A stretch of 64,000 bases of DNA from Crocinitomix sp044361315 (GTDB taxonomy: Bacteria; Bacteroidota; Bacteroidia; Flavobacteriales_D; Crocinitomicaceae): contig JBIKJA010000003.1 in the NCBI GenBank assembly GCA_044361315.1, positions 124,001-188,000 on the forward strand. Reading direction: 5' to 3'. The notes under the pieces were generated by a model. That model was not told the origin of the DNA. It saw only the letters and a program-made list of their open reading frames with translations, and did no database searches. A program made the translations under genes and the position numbers. Below are positions 34,715 through 43,628 of the stretch, one piece after another; the first letter of the stretch is position 1, and every line of letters begins with the position of its first letter.

Positions 34715-34950
34715 ATGAAAGGACGAATTTTTTGCTGCTATTGCTAACTTCATTCCTTGCATTTGCCCAAGAAGGAGCAATCGATAACAGTTTCAATAAC
34801 AACAGTTTTATAGTTGGGAGGATATTAAATATCGTCGATCAACCTGATGGAAAATTATTAATTGGTGGTAAATTTATAAAATATGGGGGCAATGGAAGAA
34901 GGGGGATTGCAAGGTTAAATACAGATGGAAGTAAAGATAATACCTTTGTG
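34715..34950 (+). pseudogene. 5' fragment of a delta-60 repeat secreted protein
   Basis: The frame from 34732 reads LLLLTSFLAFAQEGAIDNSF, then VDQPDGKLLIGGKFIKYGGN and IARLNTDGSKDNTF. This is a signal peptide followed by one and a half delta-60 repeats (D-G-K-I-L-I-G-G-x-F, then R-L-N-x-D-G-x-x-D-x-x-F). Such proteins normally have many repeats and a T9SS tail. The natural start ATG 34715 (MKGRIF) is out of frame by one base in the T6 run at 34728-34733. After about 34950 the similarity ends abruptly and an unrelated reading frame continues. The gene is therefore truncated and frameshifted. Confidence 0.6.
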
Positions 34951-35251
34951 CCAATTTCTTGGTCTACGATCACATTCAGATTTTTTTACTTTGGTGGACG
35001 TTTTCTTAATCGATCAAACACTTTATTTTCTTATCGTTACGCTTATTTTAGCCGCAGGCAACCCTCCTTACCTTAAAGTTTCTCGCACTGATAAACTCCG
35101 TGGACAATCCGTTCATATGGTAATCGCCCCACCAATGGTTAAAAACGTTAAATTTGTCAAAACCAGCAAACGCATCCGTAAGTCGGTATATTTATCTCAG
35201 GATGTGTTGGAAGAAAATGGAGCAGCCACACTAGCTGAAGTATTTGAATAA
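34951..35251 (+). pseudogene. 3' fragment of an unrecognised membrane protein gene
   Basis: From the junction near 34951 a different frame is open to TAA 35249-35251. It has a membrane helix (TLYFLIVTLILAAG) and a basic tail (KVSRTDKLRGQSVHMVIAPP, VKFVKTSKRIRKSVYLSQDV, ENGAATLAEVFE). The composition looks like real protein, but I do not recognise the family. No start belongs to it, so it seems to be the C-terminal end of a gene joined to the delta-60 fragment by deletion. The following glycosyltransferase gene starts 20 bp later. Confidence 0.4.
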
Positions 35252-35271
35252 TTGATTAAAAGAAAAATTGA

Positions 35272-36417
35272 ATGAAAAACCTCCTAATTTTGCCAAGATG
35301 GTATCCAAATAAAACGGATATTCAACTCGGAATTTTCATTCAACGGCAATTACTTTTAATGCAAACCGAATTTAATTGCCATGTTATTTATGTGCAACCT
35401 ATTTCCGATGCTCAAACGAAATTTGAACTGGTAACAACGGTCAAAGGTCAACTCACCGAAAACATAGTCTATGTAAAAAGCAGCAAAGGTCTTTTTCGAA
35501 AGTTGATCAATTCTATTCGGTTTTACAAAGCACAAAAATTGGCGTTTCGGCAAATTAAGGACACGATCGATATAGTCCAAATTCACGTGCCATATCGAAC
35601 AGCCATGCTGGCGCTAAAACTAAAACGAGAAAAGAAAATTAATTTCGTAATTACCGAACATTGGTCGGGTCACTTGAACGGATTATACCAAAAAAAGAAT
35701 TGGGTCGACCGCTTCTTGTATAAAATGATCTTGAAAGAAGCGTCAAAAATTAGCACGGTAAGCGAGCCGTTGAGAGTAGCATTAAAAAAAAACACGGGTT
35801 TCGAATCGGTAGTTATTCCGAATTTTATTGAACGCGCTGATATTCAAATTCAGAAAGAAACAACACAAATCAACATCTTATCCGTAAGTGATTTAGACGA
35901 CAAAACAAAAAACATCACAGGTTTGCTCACCGCTTTTCATCAGGCTTTTCAAACAAATCCTAACCTTCACCTTACATTAATCGGCGGCGGACCGGATGAA
36001 GATAAAATCAAAACCCATCTTCAAAAACTCAACTTTCCAGCACAGGCTATTACGTTAAAAGGACGACTCCCACACGAAGAGGTGTTAAAAGCAATGGCAA
36101 CTTGCGACTTTTATAGTTGTAATTCGAGGCACGAAACATTTGGAATGACCGTTGCCGAAGCGCTGTACGCTGGCAAACCGGTCATCTGCACCCGTTGCGG
36201 AGGGCCAGAAAGCTTTTTGACTTCAGAAAATAGTTTGCAAATTTCACCGGCATCTACAATTCCCACGCAATCAGAAATTGAGGAACTAAAAAATGCCATA
36301 CTCACCTTTGGTTCAACTTATTCAACGTATAATTCAACCAAATTATCAAATCAAATCGACTTGAAATTCGGAAAAGAAGCCGTTAAAGGAGCTTGGATGA
36401 AATTTTACAACTTCTAA
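35272..36417 (+). CDS. GT4 family glycosyltransferase
   Basis: A 381-residue GT-B fold enzyme. The N-terminal acceptor domain begins KNLLILPRWYPNKTDIQLGI, and HWSGHLNGLYQ lies near residue 128. The C-terminal nucleotide-sugar domain has NILSVSDLDDKTKNITGLL near 202 and LTLIGGGPDEDKI near 237. The conserved E-x-x-x-x-x-x-x-E pattern RHETFGMTVAEALYAGKPVI lies near 283-302. GT4 enzymes retain anomeric configuration and usually build polysaccharide or glycolipid chains at the inner membrane. Donor and acceptor are unknown. Standing alone among decayed genes, it could be the survivor of a lost cell-surface polysaccharide cluster. Confidence 0.88.
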   Translation: MKNLLILPRWYPNKTDIQLGIFIQRQLLLMQTEFNCHVIYVQPISDAQTKFELVTTVKGQLTENIVYVKSSKGLFRKLINSIRFYKAQKLAFRQIKDTIDIVQIHVPYRTAMLALKLKREKKINFVITEHWSGHLNGLYQKKNWVDRFLYKMILKEASKISTVSEPLRVALKKNTGFESVVIPNFIERADIQIQKETTQINILSVSDLDDKTKNITGLLTAFHQAFQTNPNLHLTLIGGGPDEDKIKTHLQKLNFPAQAITLKGRLPHEEVLKAMATCDFYSCNSRHETFGMTVAEALYAGKPVICTRCGGPESFLTSENSLQISPASTIPTQSEIEELKNAILTFGSTYSTYNSTKLSNQIDLKFGKEAVKGAWMKFYNF

Positions 36418-36664
36418 TCAAACTCGGCAGGAATAACCCCAAATTTTTTGTCCCAAATCCCATCAAACTCATCCGCTTTTTGAAATAGTTCCCTAAAAAT
36501 TTGTTTGCCTGATTCCATATTTAAATTCATATTGTAAATCAAGGTTCCCAAAATAATATTTCATCCACTAATCGAAAACGATAAATTGCCTAATTTAAAA
36601 TTCTCCAGCAAGAGAAAATTGTGCAACTCACCAACATTTAATTTTATCTAATCTTGTACAAAAA

Positions 36665-36785
36665 AATCTGCGCAAATCTGTGTAAACCCGTGGTGAAAAA
36701 AAATGCACCACAGATTACGCAGATTTACACAGATTAAAACCTAAGGGACAAAAAAACCATGTAAAACCATGTAAAACCATGTAAA
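36665..36785. repeat. AATCTG(C/T)G-type inverted repeat plus 10-bp tandem repeat
   Basis: AATCTGCGCAAATCTGTGTA... (36665-36695) and its inverted partner (36706-36735) form arms of about 30 bp with few mismatches. Just behind them is a threefold tandem of AAAACCATGT (about 36753-36782). A related fragment (CCGCAGATTTCGCTGATT) lies near 34626. The gap 36418-37047 otherwise holds only the GC-rich element at 36961; no gene is seen. Confidence 0.6.
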
Positions 36786-36960
36786 TCCTTGGTGAAAACA
36801 ACTCAGTCATTAGAACGTTAATGACGCTGATTGATTGGATTTTCACTGATCTAATTGAGAACAAAAGAAAATCTACGAAATCTGCGAGAGAAAAACAGCC
36901 TATTCCTAATCTTTTAAAAATTTATTGAAGAATAATTTGGGCAAATCCTCCCCCAACGAG

Positions 36961-37036
36961 TTGGGGTGGTCGGGCTCACGTTCCCGCTATTTTTTTGTCG
37001 AAAAGAACAAAAAAATGAGCTCCACTTAAGATCCCT
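36961..37036. repeat. GC-rich intergenic palindromic element, copy 2
   Basis: GGTCGGGCTCACGTTCCCGC is followed by a 9-bp inverted repeat (TTTTTTTGT 36990-36998, ACAAAAAAA 37007-37015) and GAGCTCCACTTAAGATCCC. The ends resemble the elements at 4188 and 60241. On the minus strand the hairpin lies just past the M23 peptidase stop and could also serve as its terminator. Confidence 0.5.
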
Positions 37037-37047
37037 TTTGCGAAAAA

Positions 37048-38010
37048 TTAACGAACTTGAATAAATTGACCAATTTGCAGCACATCGCGTTCAGTCAAAC
37101 CGTTTAATTTACACAAACGACTAACGGTCGTATTGTATTTCAAAGAAATCGTCCACAAACTATCGCCACTTTTAACCTTGTGCGTGCTAGCTGTTGATTT
37201 TGTTGAAGAACTGCTTGAAGAGATTGCACTAGACGCTGAAGTTTTTGAAGCAGCAGTTGTCGCAGTGCTTGGATGAAAAACACCACTGTGCACAAAAAAG
37301 TTATCATTAACCTGTTTCTCCTTAAAATCAAAAATTAATTCTGGATTAATCGGATTATCATAAAAACGTACTTCAAAATGTAAATGTGAACCTCTCGATC
37401 TCCCTGTGTTTCCCCCTAGTCCAATTGGATCCCCAGCCTTCACGTCTTGCATCGGATTTACAAATAATTTAGAACAATGCCCATAATAGGTTTCCAAGCC
37501 ATTGTAATGTCTAATCACAATTAAATTTCCAAAACCACCGTCATTATATTTAGCATAGCGAATTTTACCATCAAAAGCGGCGTAAATAGTATCACCAGTT
37601 TCTAGGTCAATGTCCACTCCATTGTGCATTTTCCCATTTCGGTAACCAAATTGTGAAGTCATTAACCCGTCAAAAGGCATGGCATAACTTTCGTGCAACG
37701 AATCTAAAACACACATCCAAAGGGTGTCTTTTAAGCGAGAAACATCATTTGTTGAACAAGTAATAACATCGTCATGGGTCCAATGAGATTTGTAGCCGAA
37801 AGCAGTGTCTTCACACACCATTTCATGAATTCGTTCGTTCATGATTCCTTCAAAATCTTCCTCGCCAGCATAACCCCAAGTACGATCGGCATAAATCAGC
37901 ATCAGGCCATTAGGTGTTTGAATACTGTCAATAGGGGAAAAAACACCTACTTGCGCGTTCACATCCAATGCAAAAGCTAATACAAAAGAGATAATTAGCA
38001 ATTTTTTCAT
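37048..38010 (-). CDS. Exported M23 peptidase with C-terminal LysM domain
   Basis: A 320-residue protein with signal peptide MKKLLIISFVLAFALDVNAQ. The LytM/M23 domain (about 115-235) has zinc ligands in MHNGVDIDLETGD near residue 129 and GSHLHFEVRFYDNP near 209. YYGHCSKLFVNPMQDVKAGD lies between. A Ser/Thr/Ala-rich linker (about 248-275) leads to a single LysM domain (KVKSGDSLWTISLKYNTTVS, ending QIGQFIQVR) that binds glycan. The protein would be a periplasmic endopeptidase cutting peptide cross-bridges, or an activator of amidases. Both histidine/aspartate motifs are intact, so catalytic activity is likely. Confidence 0.92.
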   Translation of the reverse strand: MKKLLIISFVLAFALDVNAQVGVFSPIDSIQTPNGLMLIYADRTWGYAGEEDFEGIMNERIHEMVCEDTAFGYKSHWTHDDVITCSTNDVSRLKDTLWMCVLDSLHESYAMPFDGLMTSQFGYRNGKMHNGVDIDLETGDTIYAAFDGKIRYAKYNDGGFGNLIVIRHYNGLETYYGHCSKLFVNPMQDVKAGDPIGLGGNTGRSRGSHLHFEVRFYDNPINPELIFDFKEKQVNDNFFVHSGVFHPSTATTAASKTSASSAISSSSSSTKSTASTHKVKSGDSLWTISLKYNTTVSRLCKLNGLTERDVLQIGQFIQVR

Positions 38011-38033
38011 GGTTTTTTATTTATCGGTAGCTT

Positions 38034-38041
38034 CAAACTTA
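38034..38041 (-). promoter_or_regulatory. -7 box (TAagTTTG) for the M23 peptidase gene
   Basis: The minus strand reads TAAGTTTG 24 bp before the ATG at 38010. No good -33 TTG is seen. Confidence 0.4.
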
Positions 38042-38157
38042 CGCATTTAATCTTAATGGAGATATTAAACACATTCTGCTAATAACTCTTTTAACAGAAT
38101 TTAACATTTCAAAAAAATATAATTTCAAAAAAAAATCGTCAATCAGAATAATTGATG

Positions 38158-38165
38158 TACCTTTG
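38158..38165 (+). promoter_or_regulatory. -7 box (TAccTTTG) for the DEAD-box helicase gene
   Basis: TACCTTTG lies 112 bp before the preferred ATG 38278, giving a long leader of about 105 nt. Long leaders are common for cold-inducible helicases. Confidence 0.5.
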
Positions 38166-38277
38166 CGCAAAATTTGCAGGTAAAAGCAAATGCTTGGTAA
38201 AGGTTCATTGTCGCAAACATGAGAATTTAGTTGGAACCGACGCTAAGCAAAAGGTAAAAACTAAATTATTAGATAAA

Positions 38278-40167
38278 ATGAAATTCAGTGAACTAGGATT
38301 GAAAGATACTATTCTTTCAGCAATTATGGAATTGGGATATGAATCACCAACTCCCATTCAAGAACAAGCAATCCCTTATTTGTTAGAAAACGATGCTGAT
38401 TTAATCGGTCTAGCGTCTACAGGTACCGGGAAAACAGCAGCTTTCGGACTTCCACTTTTAAATAAAATCGATGTTGAATCAAAAAACACGCAAGGGGTAA
38501 TTATTTGCCCAACACGTGAATTGTGTATTCAAATCACAAAGGACCTCGATTCGTATTCGAAAAATATTAGAGGGATTAACATTGTGCCAGTATATGGTGG
38601 CACGGACATCGTGAAACAAATACGTCAAATTGAACGAGGGGCACAATTAATTGTAGCTACTCCGGGTCGTTTGATGGATTTAATCAACCGCAAAAAAATA
38701 AAATTAGGCGAAGTTGAAGTTGTGATTTTAGATGAGGCAGATGAAATGTTAAACATGGGCTTCAAAGAAGATATCGACGCTATTTTAAAACAAACCCCAT
38801 CACATAAAAACGTATGGCTTTTTTCAGCAACGATGCCGAAAGAAGTAGCGCGAATTGCGCAAGATTATATGGTTGAACCATTCGAAATTACTGTTGGAGG
38901 TAAAAACGAATCAAACAAAAATATCGAACACCATTATTATATCGTAAAAGAACGTGATCGTTTTCAAGCGTTAAAAAGTGTGATCGATTTTAATCCAAAT
39001 ATTTATGGATTAATTTTTTGCAGAACTAGAAGAGATACCGCAGATGTTGCTGATAAATTAATGGCTGCTGGTTACAATGCCGAGCCAATTCACGGCGATT
39101 TATCTCAGTCGCAACGCGATCGAGTAATGGAGAAATTTAGAAATAAAACACTTCAAATTTTGGTAGCAACTGATGTCGCAGCGAGAGGAATTGATGTAAA
39201 CAATATCACCCACGTAATTCATTATCAACTTCCAGAAGATGTTGAGAATTACACCCACCGAAGCGGACGAACAGCTCGTGCTGGTAAAACAGGAACTTCA
39301 ATTGCTTTAATTAACACAAAAGAAGGCCGTAAAATCTCAAGTATTGAGAAAATCATCAAATCAAAATTCGATTTGAAAAAAATCCCTTCTTCACACGATA
39401 TTTGTCAAACTCAATTAATTAATTTGGTAGATGGCATTATTGAAGTTGACGTCGATTCAAGTCGAATTGAAAAGTTTATGCCGCTTTTATTAGAGAAATT
39501 AGATGGCTATTCGAAAGAGGATTTGATTAAACGATTTGTATCCACTGAGTTTAATAAATTCATGTCTTATTACGATCAAGCACACGATTTAAATGCATCC
39601 GAACAAAGTGGAGGAAGAAGTGAACGTGGTGGAGATCGGGATGATTATGGCTCAAGAAAACGAAGCAGCTCAAGAGATTCAAGAGACGCGCGTGATTCAA
39701 GAGATTACGACAGAAAAAATGACGGAGATAAACAACGATTTTTTGTTGGTTTAGGTAAAAAAGACGGATTTAATCACGGAGCTTTATTACGTTTATTATG
39801 TGACAATACTGGTGTAAGCAAAAGCGACATTGGTAAAATCGATATTTTGGAGAAATTCTCATTTTTTGATGCCGATAAAAAAGAAACCGAAGTTATTTTG
39901 AAAAAAATGCAAGGAGTTGATTTTGAAGGAACCTCTTTCCATGTTGAAAAAACAAATAGTGGTGACGATAGAGGAAGCAAAGGTGATCGAAGCGAACGAA
40001 GCGAACGTGGCGACCGCTCAGGTGGTGGAGGATTTAAAAAACCATTCACCGCGCGCAGTGGAAACGATAGAGAACGAACTAGAACAAGAAAACCAGGAGG
40101 AGAAAGAAGCTCAAGTAGCAATTCAAGTGCTGACAAATCTAGCCGAAGAAGAAGCTACAAAAATTAA
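38278..40167 (+). CDS. DEAD-box RNA helicase with DbpA-type RNA-binding domain
   Basis: From ATG 38278 the protein has 629 residues. The helicase core (about 1-365) has a Q motif (FSELGLKDTILSAIMELGYE), Walker A ASTGTGKTAAFG, PTRELCIQ, DEADEMLNMG, the SATMP motif, ARGIDVNN and HRSGRTARAGKTG. After a Ser/Arg/Asp-rich linker comes a DbpA-like RNA-binding domain (RFFVGLGKKDGFNHGALLRL) near 485-560, then an RGG/RS-rich tail. It probably remodels ribosomal or cold-structured mRNA. Homologues start at M-K-F-S-E-L, so the 42 codons from an upstream ATT/ATG-like start (38152) are rejected; a promoter box lies within them. typA follows after 25 bp, a plausible ribosome-assembly operon. Confidence 0.92.
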   Translation: MKFSELGLKDTILSAIMELGYESPTPIQEQAIPYLLENDADLIGLASTGTGKTAAFGLPLLNKIDVESKNTQGVIICPTRELCIQITKDLDSYSKNIRGINIVPVYGGTDIVKQIRQIERGAQLIVATPGRLMDLINRKKIKLGEVEVVILDEADEMLNMGFKEDIDAILKQTPSHKNVWLFSATMPKEVARIAQDYMVEPFEITVGGKNESNKNIEHHYYIVKERDRFQALKSVIDFNPNIYGLIFCRTRRDTADVADKLMAAGYNAEPIHGDLSQSQRDRVMEKFRNKTLQILVATDVAARGIDVNNITHVIHYQLPEDVENYTHRSGRTARAGKTGTSIALINTKEGRKISSIEKIIKSKFDLKKIPSSHDICQTQLINLVDGIIEVDVDSSRIEKFMPLLLEKLDGYSKEDLIKRFVSTEFNKFMSYYDQAHDLNASEQSGGRSERGGDRDDYGSRKRSSSRDSRDARDSRDYDRKNDGDKQRFFVGLGKKDGFNHGALLRLLCDNTGVSKSDIGKIDILEKFSFFDADKKETEVILKKMQGVDFEGTSFHVEKTNSGDDRGSKGDRSERSERGDRSGGGGFKKPFTARSGNDRERTRTRKPGGERSSSSNSSADKSSRRRSYKN

Positions 40168-40192
40168 TACATACGATTGTTTAACATAGAAT

Positions 40193-41980
40193 ATGGAAAT
40201 TAGGAATATTGCAATTATTGCCCACGTCGATCATGGAAAAACTACCTTGGTTGACAGAATTATTGAATCAGGCGAAGCTCCGATAAAAAGCGACGGCGAA
40301 TTAATCATGGACAGCAACGACCAAGAGCGCGAAAGAGGAATTACTATCACTGCTAAAAACGTTTCTGTCACCTATAAAGGAACAAAAATTAACATCATCG
40401 ACACCCCAGGTCACAGTGACTTTGGTGGAGAAGTTGAGCGTGTATTAAACATGGCTGATGGTGTGTGTTTGCTGGTTGATGCCTTTGAAGGGCCAATGCC
40501 TCAAACGCGTTTTGTATTGCAAAAAGCGCTTCAACTTGGGTTAAAACCTTTGTTGGTAATCAATAAAGTGGACAAAGAAAACTGCACACCTGAAGAAGTT
40601 CATGAAAAAGTATTTGACTTAATGTTTGAGTTAGATGCCAATGAAGAACAATTGGAATTCAACACTGTTTATGGTTCGGCTAAAAATGGCTGGATGAGTA
40701 CCGATTGGCAAAAACCAACTACTAAAATAGAACCATTGTTGGATGAAATTTTAAACTATTTCCCACCTAAAACATTCGAAGAAGGTACGACGCAAATGTT
40801 GATCACTTCGTTAGATTATTCTTCGTTTGTCGGACGAATCGCAATCGGACGATTAACTCGCGGAACGGTTGTTCCAAATCAAAACATCACCCTTGCTAAA
40901 CGCGACGGAAGTATGGTGAAATCAAAAATTAAAGAAGTATTTGTTTTTGATGGTTTGGAAAAACGAAAAGTTGATTCTGTTCAAACAGGAGATATTTGCG
41001 CAATTACAGGAATCGAAGGGTTTGAGATTGGTGATTCGATTTGTGATTATGAAAATCCAGAAGCTTTACCTACAATTAATATCGATGAGCCTACTATGAG
41101 TATGCTTTTTACCATCAACGATTCACCTTTCTTTGGTCAAGATGGTAAATTTGTTACTTCTCGTCATATTCATGATCGTTTAGAAAAAGAACTAGAGAAA
41201 AATCTTGCCTTAAAAGTAGCAAAAAGTAATTCGGCGGATAAATGGGATGTTTTCGGAAGAGGGGTCATGCACTTATCGGTTTTATTGGAAACTATGCGTC
41301 GTGAAGGGTACGAAGTTCAAGTAGGTCAGCCGCAAGTTATCTTTAAAGAAATTGATGGTCAAAAATCTGAGCCTATTGAAGAATTAACCATCGATTTACC
41401 AGAAGAATTTTCAGGAACAGCAATCGATCATGTAACACGCAGAAAAGGAGAAATGACAAGCATGGAACCAAAAGGCGCTCGCATGATTTGCCGTTTCAAA
41501 ATTCCTTCACGTGGTATTATAGGTCTTCGAAGTTTGATGTTAACACAAACAGCTGGTGAAGCCGTAATGACGCATCGCTATGTTGGATATGAACCTTATA
41601 AAGGTGATATTCCTGGACGTTTGAATGGCTCATTGATTTCAATGGAAAAAGGCTCAAGTGTTCCGTTTTCATTACATAAATTGCAAGAACGTGGAAAATT
41701 CTTTATCGATACCAACGTAGATATTTACGAAGGACAAGTAATTGGTGAAAATACCCGCTCTGGCGATTTGGTCGTTAACGTGACGAAAACGAAACAATTA
41801 ACGAACATGAGAAAATCAGGAACGGACGATAAAATGAAAATCGCGCCACCTAAAACTTTCTCTTTAGAAGAAGCACTCGAATACATCCAAAAAGATGAAT
41901 ACGTTGAGGTTACACCTTCTACCATTCGAATTCGTAAAATTCACTTAAAAGAAACTGAACGTAAACGTTTACCAGGATAG
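40193..41980 (+). CDS. typA: Ribosome-associated translational GTPase TypA/BipA
   Basis: A 595-residue GTPase of the EF-G family that binds the ribosome and aids 50S assembly and stress adaptation. G1 is AHVDHGKTTLVDRI near residue 10, then ERERGITITAKNVS, IDTPGHSDFGGEVERVLNMA and VINKVDKENC. Domain II follows, then EF-G-like domain III/V segments. The TypA-specific C-terminus includes RSGDLVVNVTKTKQLTNMR near 525. Length and motif order are standard. It is probably cotranscribed with the DEAD-box helicase and ends at a strong terminator. Confidence 0.96.
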   Translation: MEIRNIAIIAHVDHGKTTLVDRIIESGEAPIKSDGELIMDSNDQERERGITITAKNVSVTYKGTKINIIDTPGHSDFGGEVERVLNMADGVCLLVDAFEGPMPQTRFVLQKALQLGLKPLLVINKVDKENCTPEEVHEKVFDLMFELDANEEQLEFNTVYGSAKNGWMSTDWQKPTTKIEPLLDEILNYFPPKTFEEGTTQMLITSLDYSSFVGRIAIGRLTRGTVVPNQNITLAKRDGSMVKSKIKEVFVFDGLEKRKVDSVQTGDICAITGIEGFEIGDSICDYENPEALPTINIDEPTMSMLFTINDSPFFGQDGKFVTSRHIHDRLEKELEKNLALKVAKSNSADKWDVFGRGVMHLSVLLETMRREGYEVQVGQPQVIFKEIDGQKSEPIEELTIDLPEEFSGTAIDHVTRRKGEMTSMEPKGARMICRFKIPSRGIIGLRSLMLTQTAGEAVMTHRYVGYEPYKGDIPGRLNGSLISMEKGSSVPFSLHKLQERGKFFIDTNVDIYEGQVIGENTRSGDLVVNVTKTKQLTNMRKSGTDDKMKIAPPKTFSLEEALEYIQKDEYVEVTPSTIRIRKIHLKETERKRLPG

Positions 41981-41990
41981 TAAAAAATTT

Positions 41991-42040
41991 CACCTGCGGT
42001 AAAATTGAATCACAATTTTACCGCAGGTGTTTTTATTTTT
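41991..42040 (+). terminator. Terminator of typA
   Basis: A perfect 16-bp stem (41991-42006 with 42014-42029), 7-nt loop and a long T-run. Confidence 0.95.
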
Positions 42041-42164
42041 TTTTCAATTAAAATTCAACCCAAAAACTTATTTATCTGCCATTAATCTTCCAAACCAAAA
42101 TAAATTGTTCAAAAGCTTGTTAATAATATTCAATCCCGAATGAGTAATTACGGTGAGATAATTC

Positions 42165-42172
42165 TACATTTG
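42165..42172 (+). promoter_or_regulatory. -7 box (TAcaTTTG) for the TPR-ComA-DUF368 operon
   Basis: TACATTTG lies 22 bp before ATG 42195. No clear -33 TTG. Confidence 0.45.
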
Positions 42173-42194
42173 TTTAAAGCGTAAATTGATTTGT

Positions 42195-43628
42195 ATGTTT
42201 GATGAAGAGGAAAATGATGAAGACGACGGTTTATTTGATGCAAGATTTCACTCAGAACTAGAACGTTTTGAGCAAATGTTGTCAGAAAAAACGGTGGTGT
42301 ATTTTGATGCAGAAGTGTTAGAGCAAATTATCGAACATTTCATTATAAATAATCAATTAAAAAAAGGGCTGAAAGCGGTGAATTTCGGAAAGAAACAACA
42401 CCCTTCTAATTCCGTATTTGACCTAAGAAAAGCGCAAATATTATCTACTTCTGGCCAATTAAAAGAGAGTTTGTTGATTCTTCAAGAAATTGAAAAATCA
42501 GAACCTTATAATCCAGAAGTTTACATTACAAAAGCGAGTGTTTTTAGTCAATTAAGAGACCATTCTAACGCAATTAAATACTTTGAAAAAGCAATTGAAC
42601 TTTCGGAAGAATTTGGGTATCAAGAAGAACTCGAAGAAATACGGTTTGACTTGGCAATGGAATATGAAAGTATTTTGAATTTTCAAAAAGCCATTAAAGT
42701 TTTTGAAGAAATCTTAGCAAAAAACGAGCAAAATGAAGCCGCAATTTATGAAGTGGCCTATTGCTACGAGCGTACCGGGAATTTTGACAAATGTATCGAG
42801 TATTACACCAAATACATCGATAATAATCCTTACTCTTTCACCGCTTGGTACAATTTAGGAAATATCTATTTTCTAAAAGAAAACATTGAAAAAGCCATTT
42901 GGGCTTATGATTATTCCATAATTATCAACGAAGATTTTGCTTCAGCGCATTTTAATTTGGGAAATATATTCATGCAAACCCAAGCCTATGACAAAGCACT
43001 CGAAGCGTACTTAAAATGTGCAGAAATTGATGGGAATGATGGACTTACGTTAAGTTATTTAGGCGAAGCGTATGAACGACTTGAGCGGTATGACGAAGCC
43101 ATGGAGTGTTATCAAAAAAGTAAGGACTTAAATCCTGAATTAGCAGAACCTTGGTTAGGCATTGGAATTATCCTTGAATTGCAAGGAGATGTTAAACAAT
43201 CACTTAACTTTTTGCATCAGGCGGTACAATTACAACCTGAAAATGCAAATTACCGATTGGTTTATGGCGAAACGCTCTTTAAAAATGAGCGTGCTATCGA
43301 AGCAGAATCGGAATTGGAGCGAGCGGTACAATTAGATCCAGAATATTCGGAAGCCATTGTACTGTTAGCTAAAATCAAAGCAAGTTATAGCATCGCCGAG
43401 GCCTTTGATTTTTTATTTAGTTTAGAAAAATTAGAGGAACTTGATAATGAAGTTCGGATCATGCTGTCAATAATGTATTGGCAATTAGGGCAAAAAACGG
43501 AATCCATCCTTCTTTTCAAAAAAGAACTGTTGGAGGACAGTGAAGCCGCAAAAACACTATTTTTGTACTTCCCGGAAGCAGAACAAATTCCGGAATTTTT
43601 ACAAATAATCGCAACCAATAATGAGTAA
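42195..43628 (+). CDS. Cytosolic tetratricopeptide repeat protein
   Basis: From ATG 42195 the protein has 477 residues. It has no signal peptide and opens with a very acidic stretch (FDEEENDEDDGLFDARF). About ten TPR units run from residue 60 to 400, for example AAIYEVAYCYERTGNFDKCI, TAWYNLGNIYFLKENIEKAI, SAHFNLGNIFMQTQAYDKAL and TLSYLGEAYERLERYDEAME. It is presumably a protein-interaction scaffold. Its 3' end overlaps the phosphosulfolactate synthase start by 8 bp, so the genes are translationally coupled. A TTG at 42186 would add only three residues. Confidence 0.87.
   Translation: MFDEEENDEDDGLFDARFHSELERFEQMLSEKTVVYFDAEVLEQIIEHFIINNQLKKGLKAVNFGKKQHPSNSVFDLRKAQILSTSGQLKESLLILQEIEKSEPYNPEVYITKASVFSQLRDHSNAIKYFEKAIELSEEFGYQEELEEIRFDLAMEYESILNFQKAIKVFEEILAKNEQNEAAIYEVAYCYERTGNFDKCIEYYTKYIDNNPYSFTAWYNLGNIYFLKENIEKAIWAYDYSIIINEDFASAHFNLGNIFMQTQAYDKALEAYLKCAEIDGNDGLTLSYLGEAYERLERYDEAMECYQKSKDLNPELAEPWLGIGIILELQGDVKQSLNFLHQAVQLQPENANYRLVYGETLFKNERAIEAESELERAVQLDPEYSEAIVLLAKIKASYSIAEAFDFLFSLEKLEELDNEVRIMLSIMYWQLGQKTESILLFKKELLEDSEAAKTLFLYFPEAEQIPEFLQIIATNNE

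Noticed and set aside
36753..36785. Tandem AAAACCATGT units as a possible CRISPR
   Set aside because: Units are 10 bp, directly adjacent with no spacers, and there are no cas genes in the window.
38152..38277. 42-codon N-terminal extension of the DEAD-box helicase
   Set aside because: It contains the promoter -7 box at 38158, and homologues begin at the Q-motif-proximal M-K-F-S-E-L.
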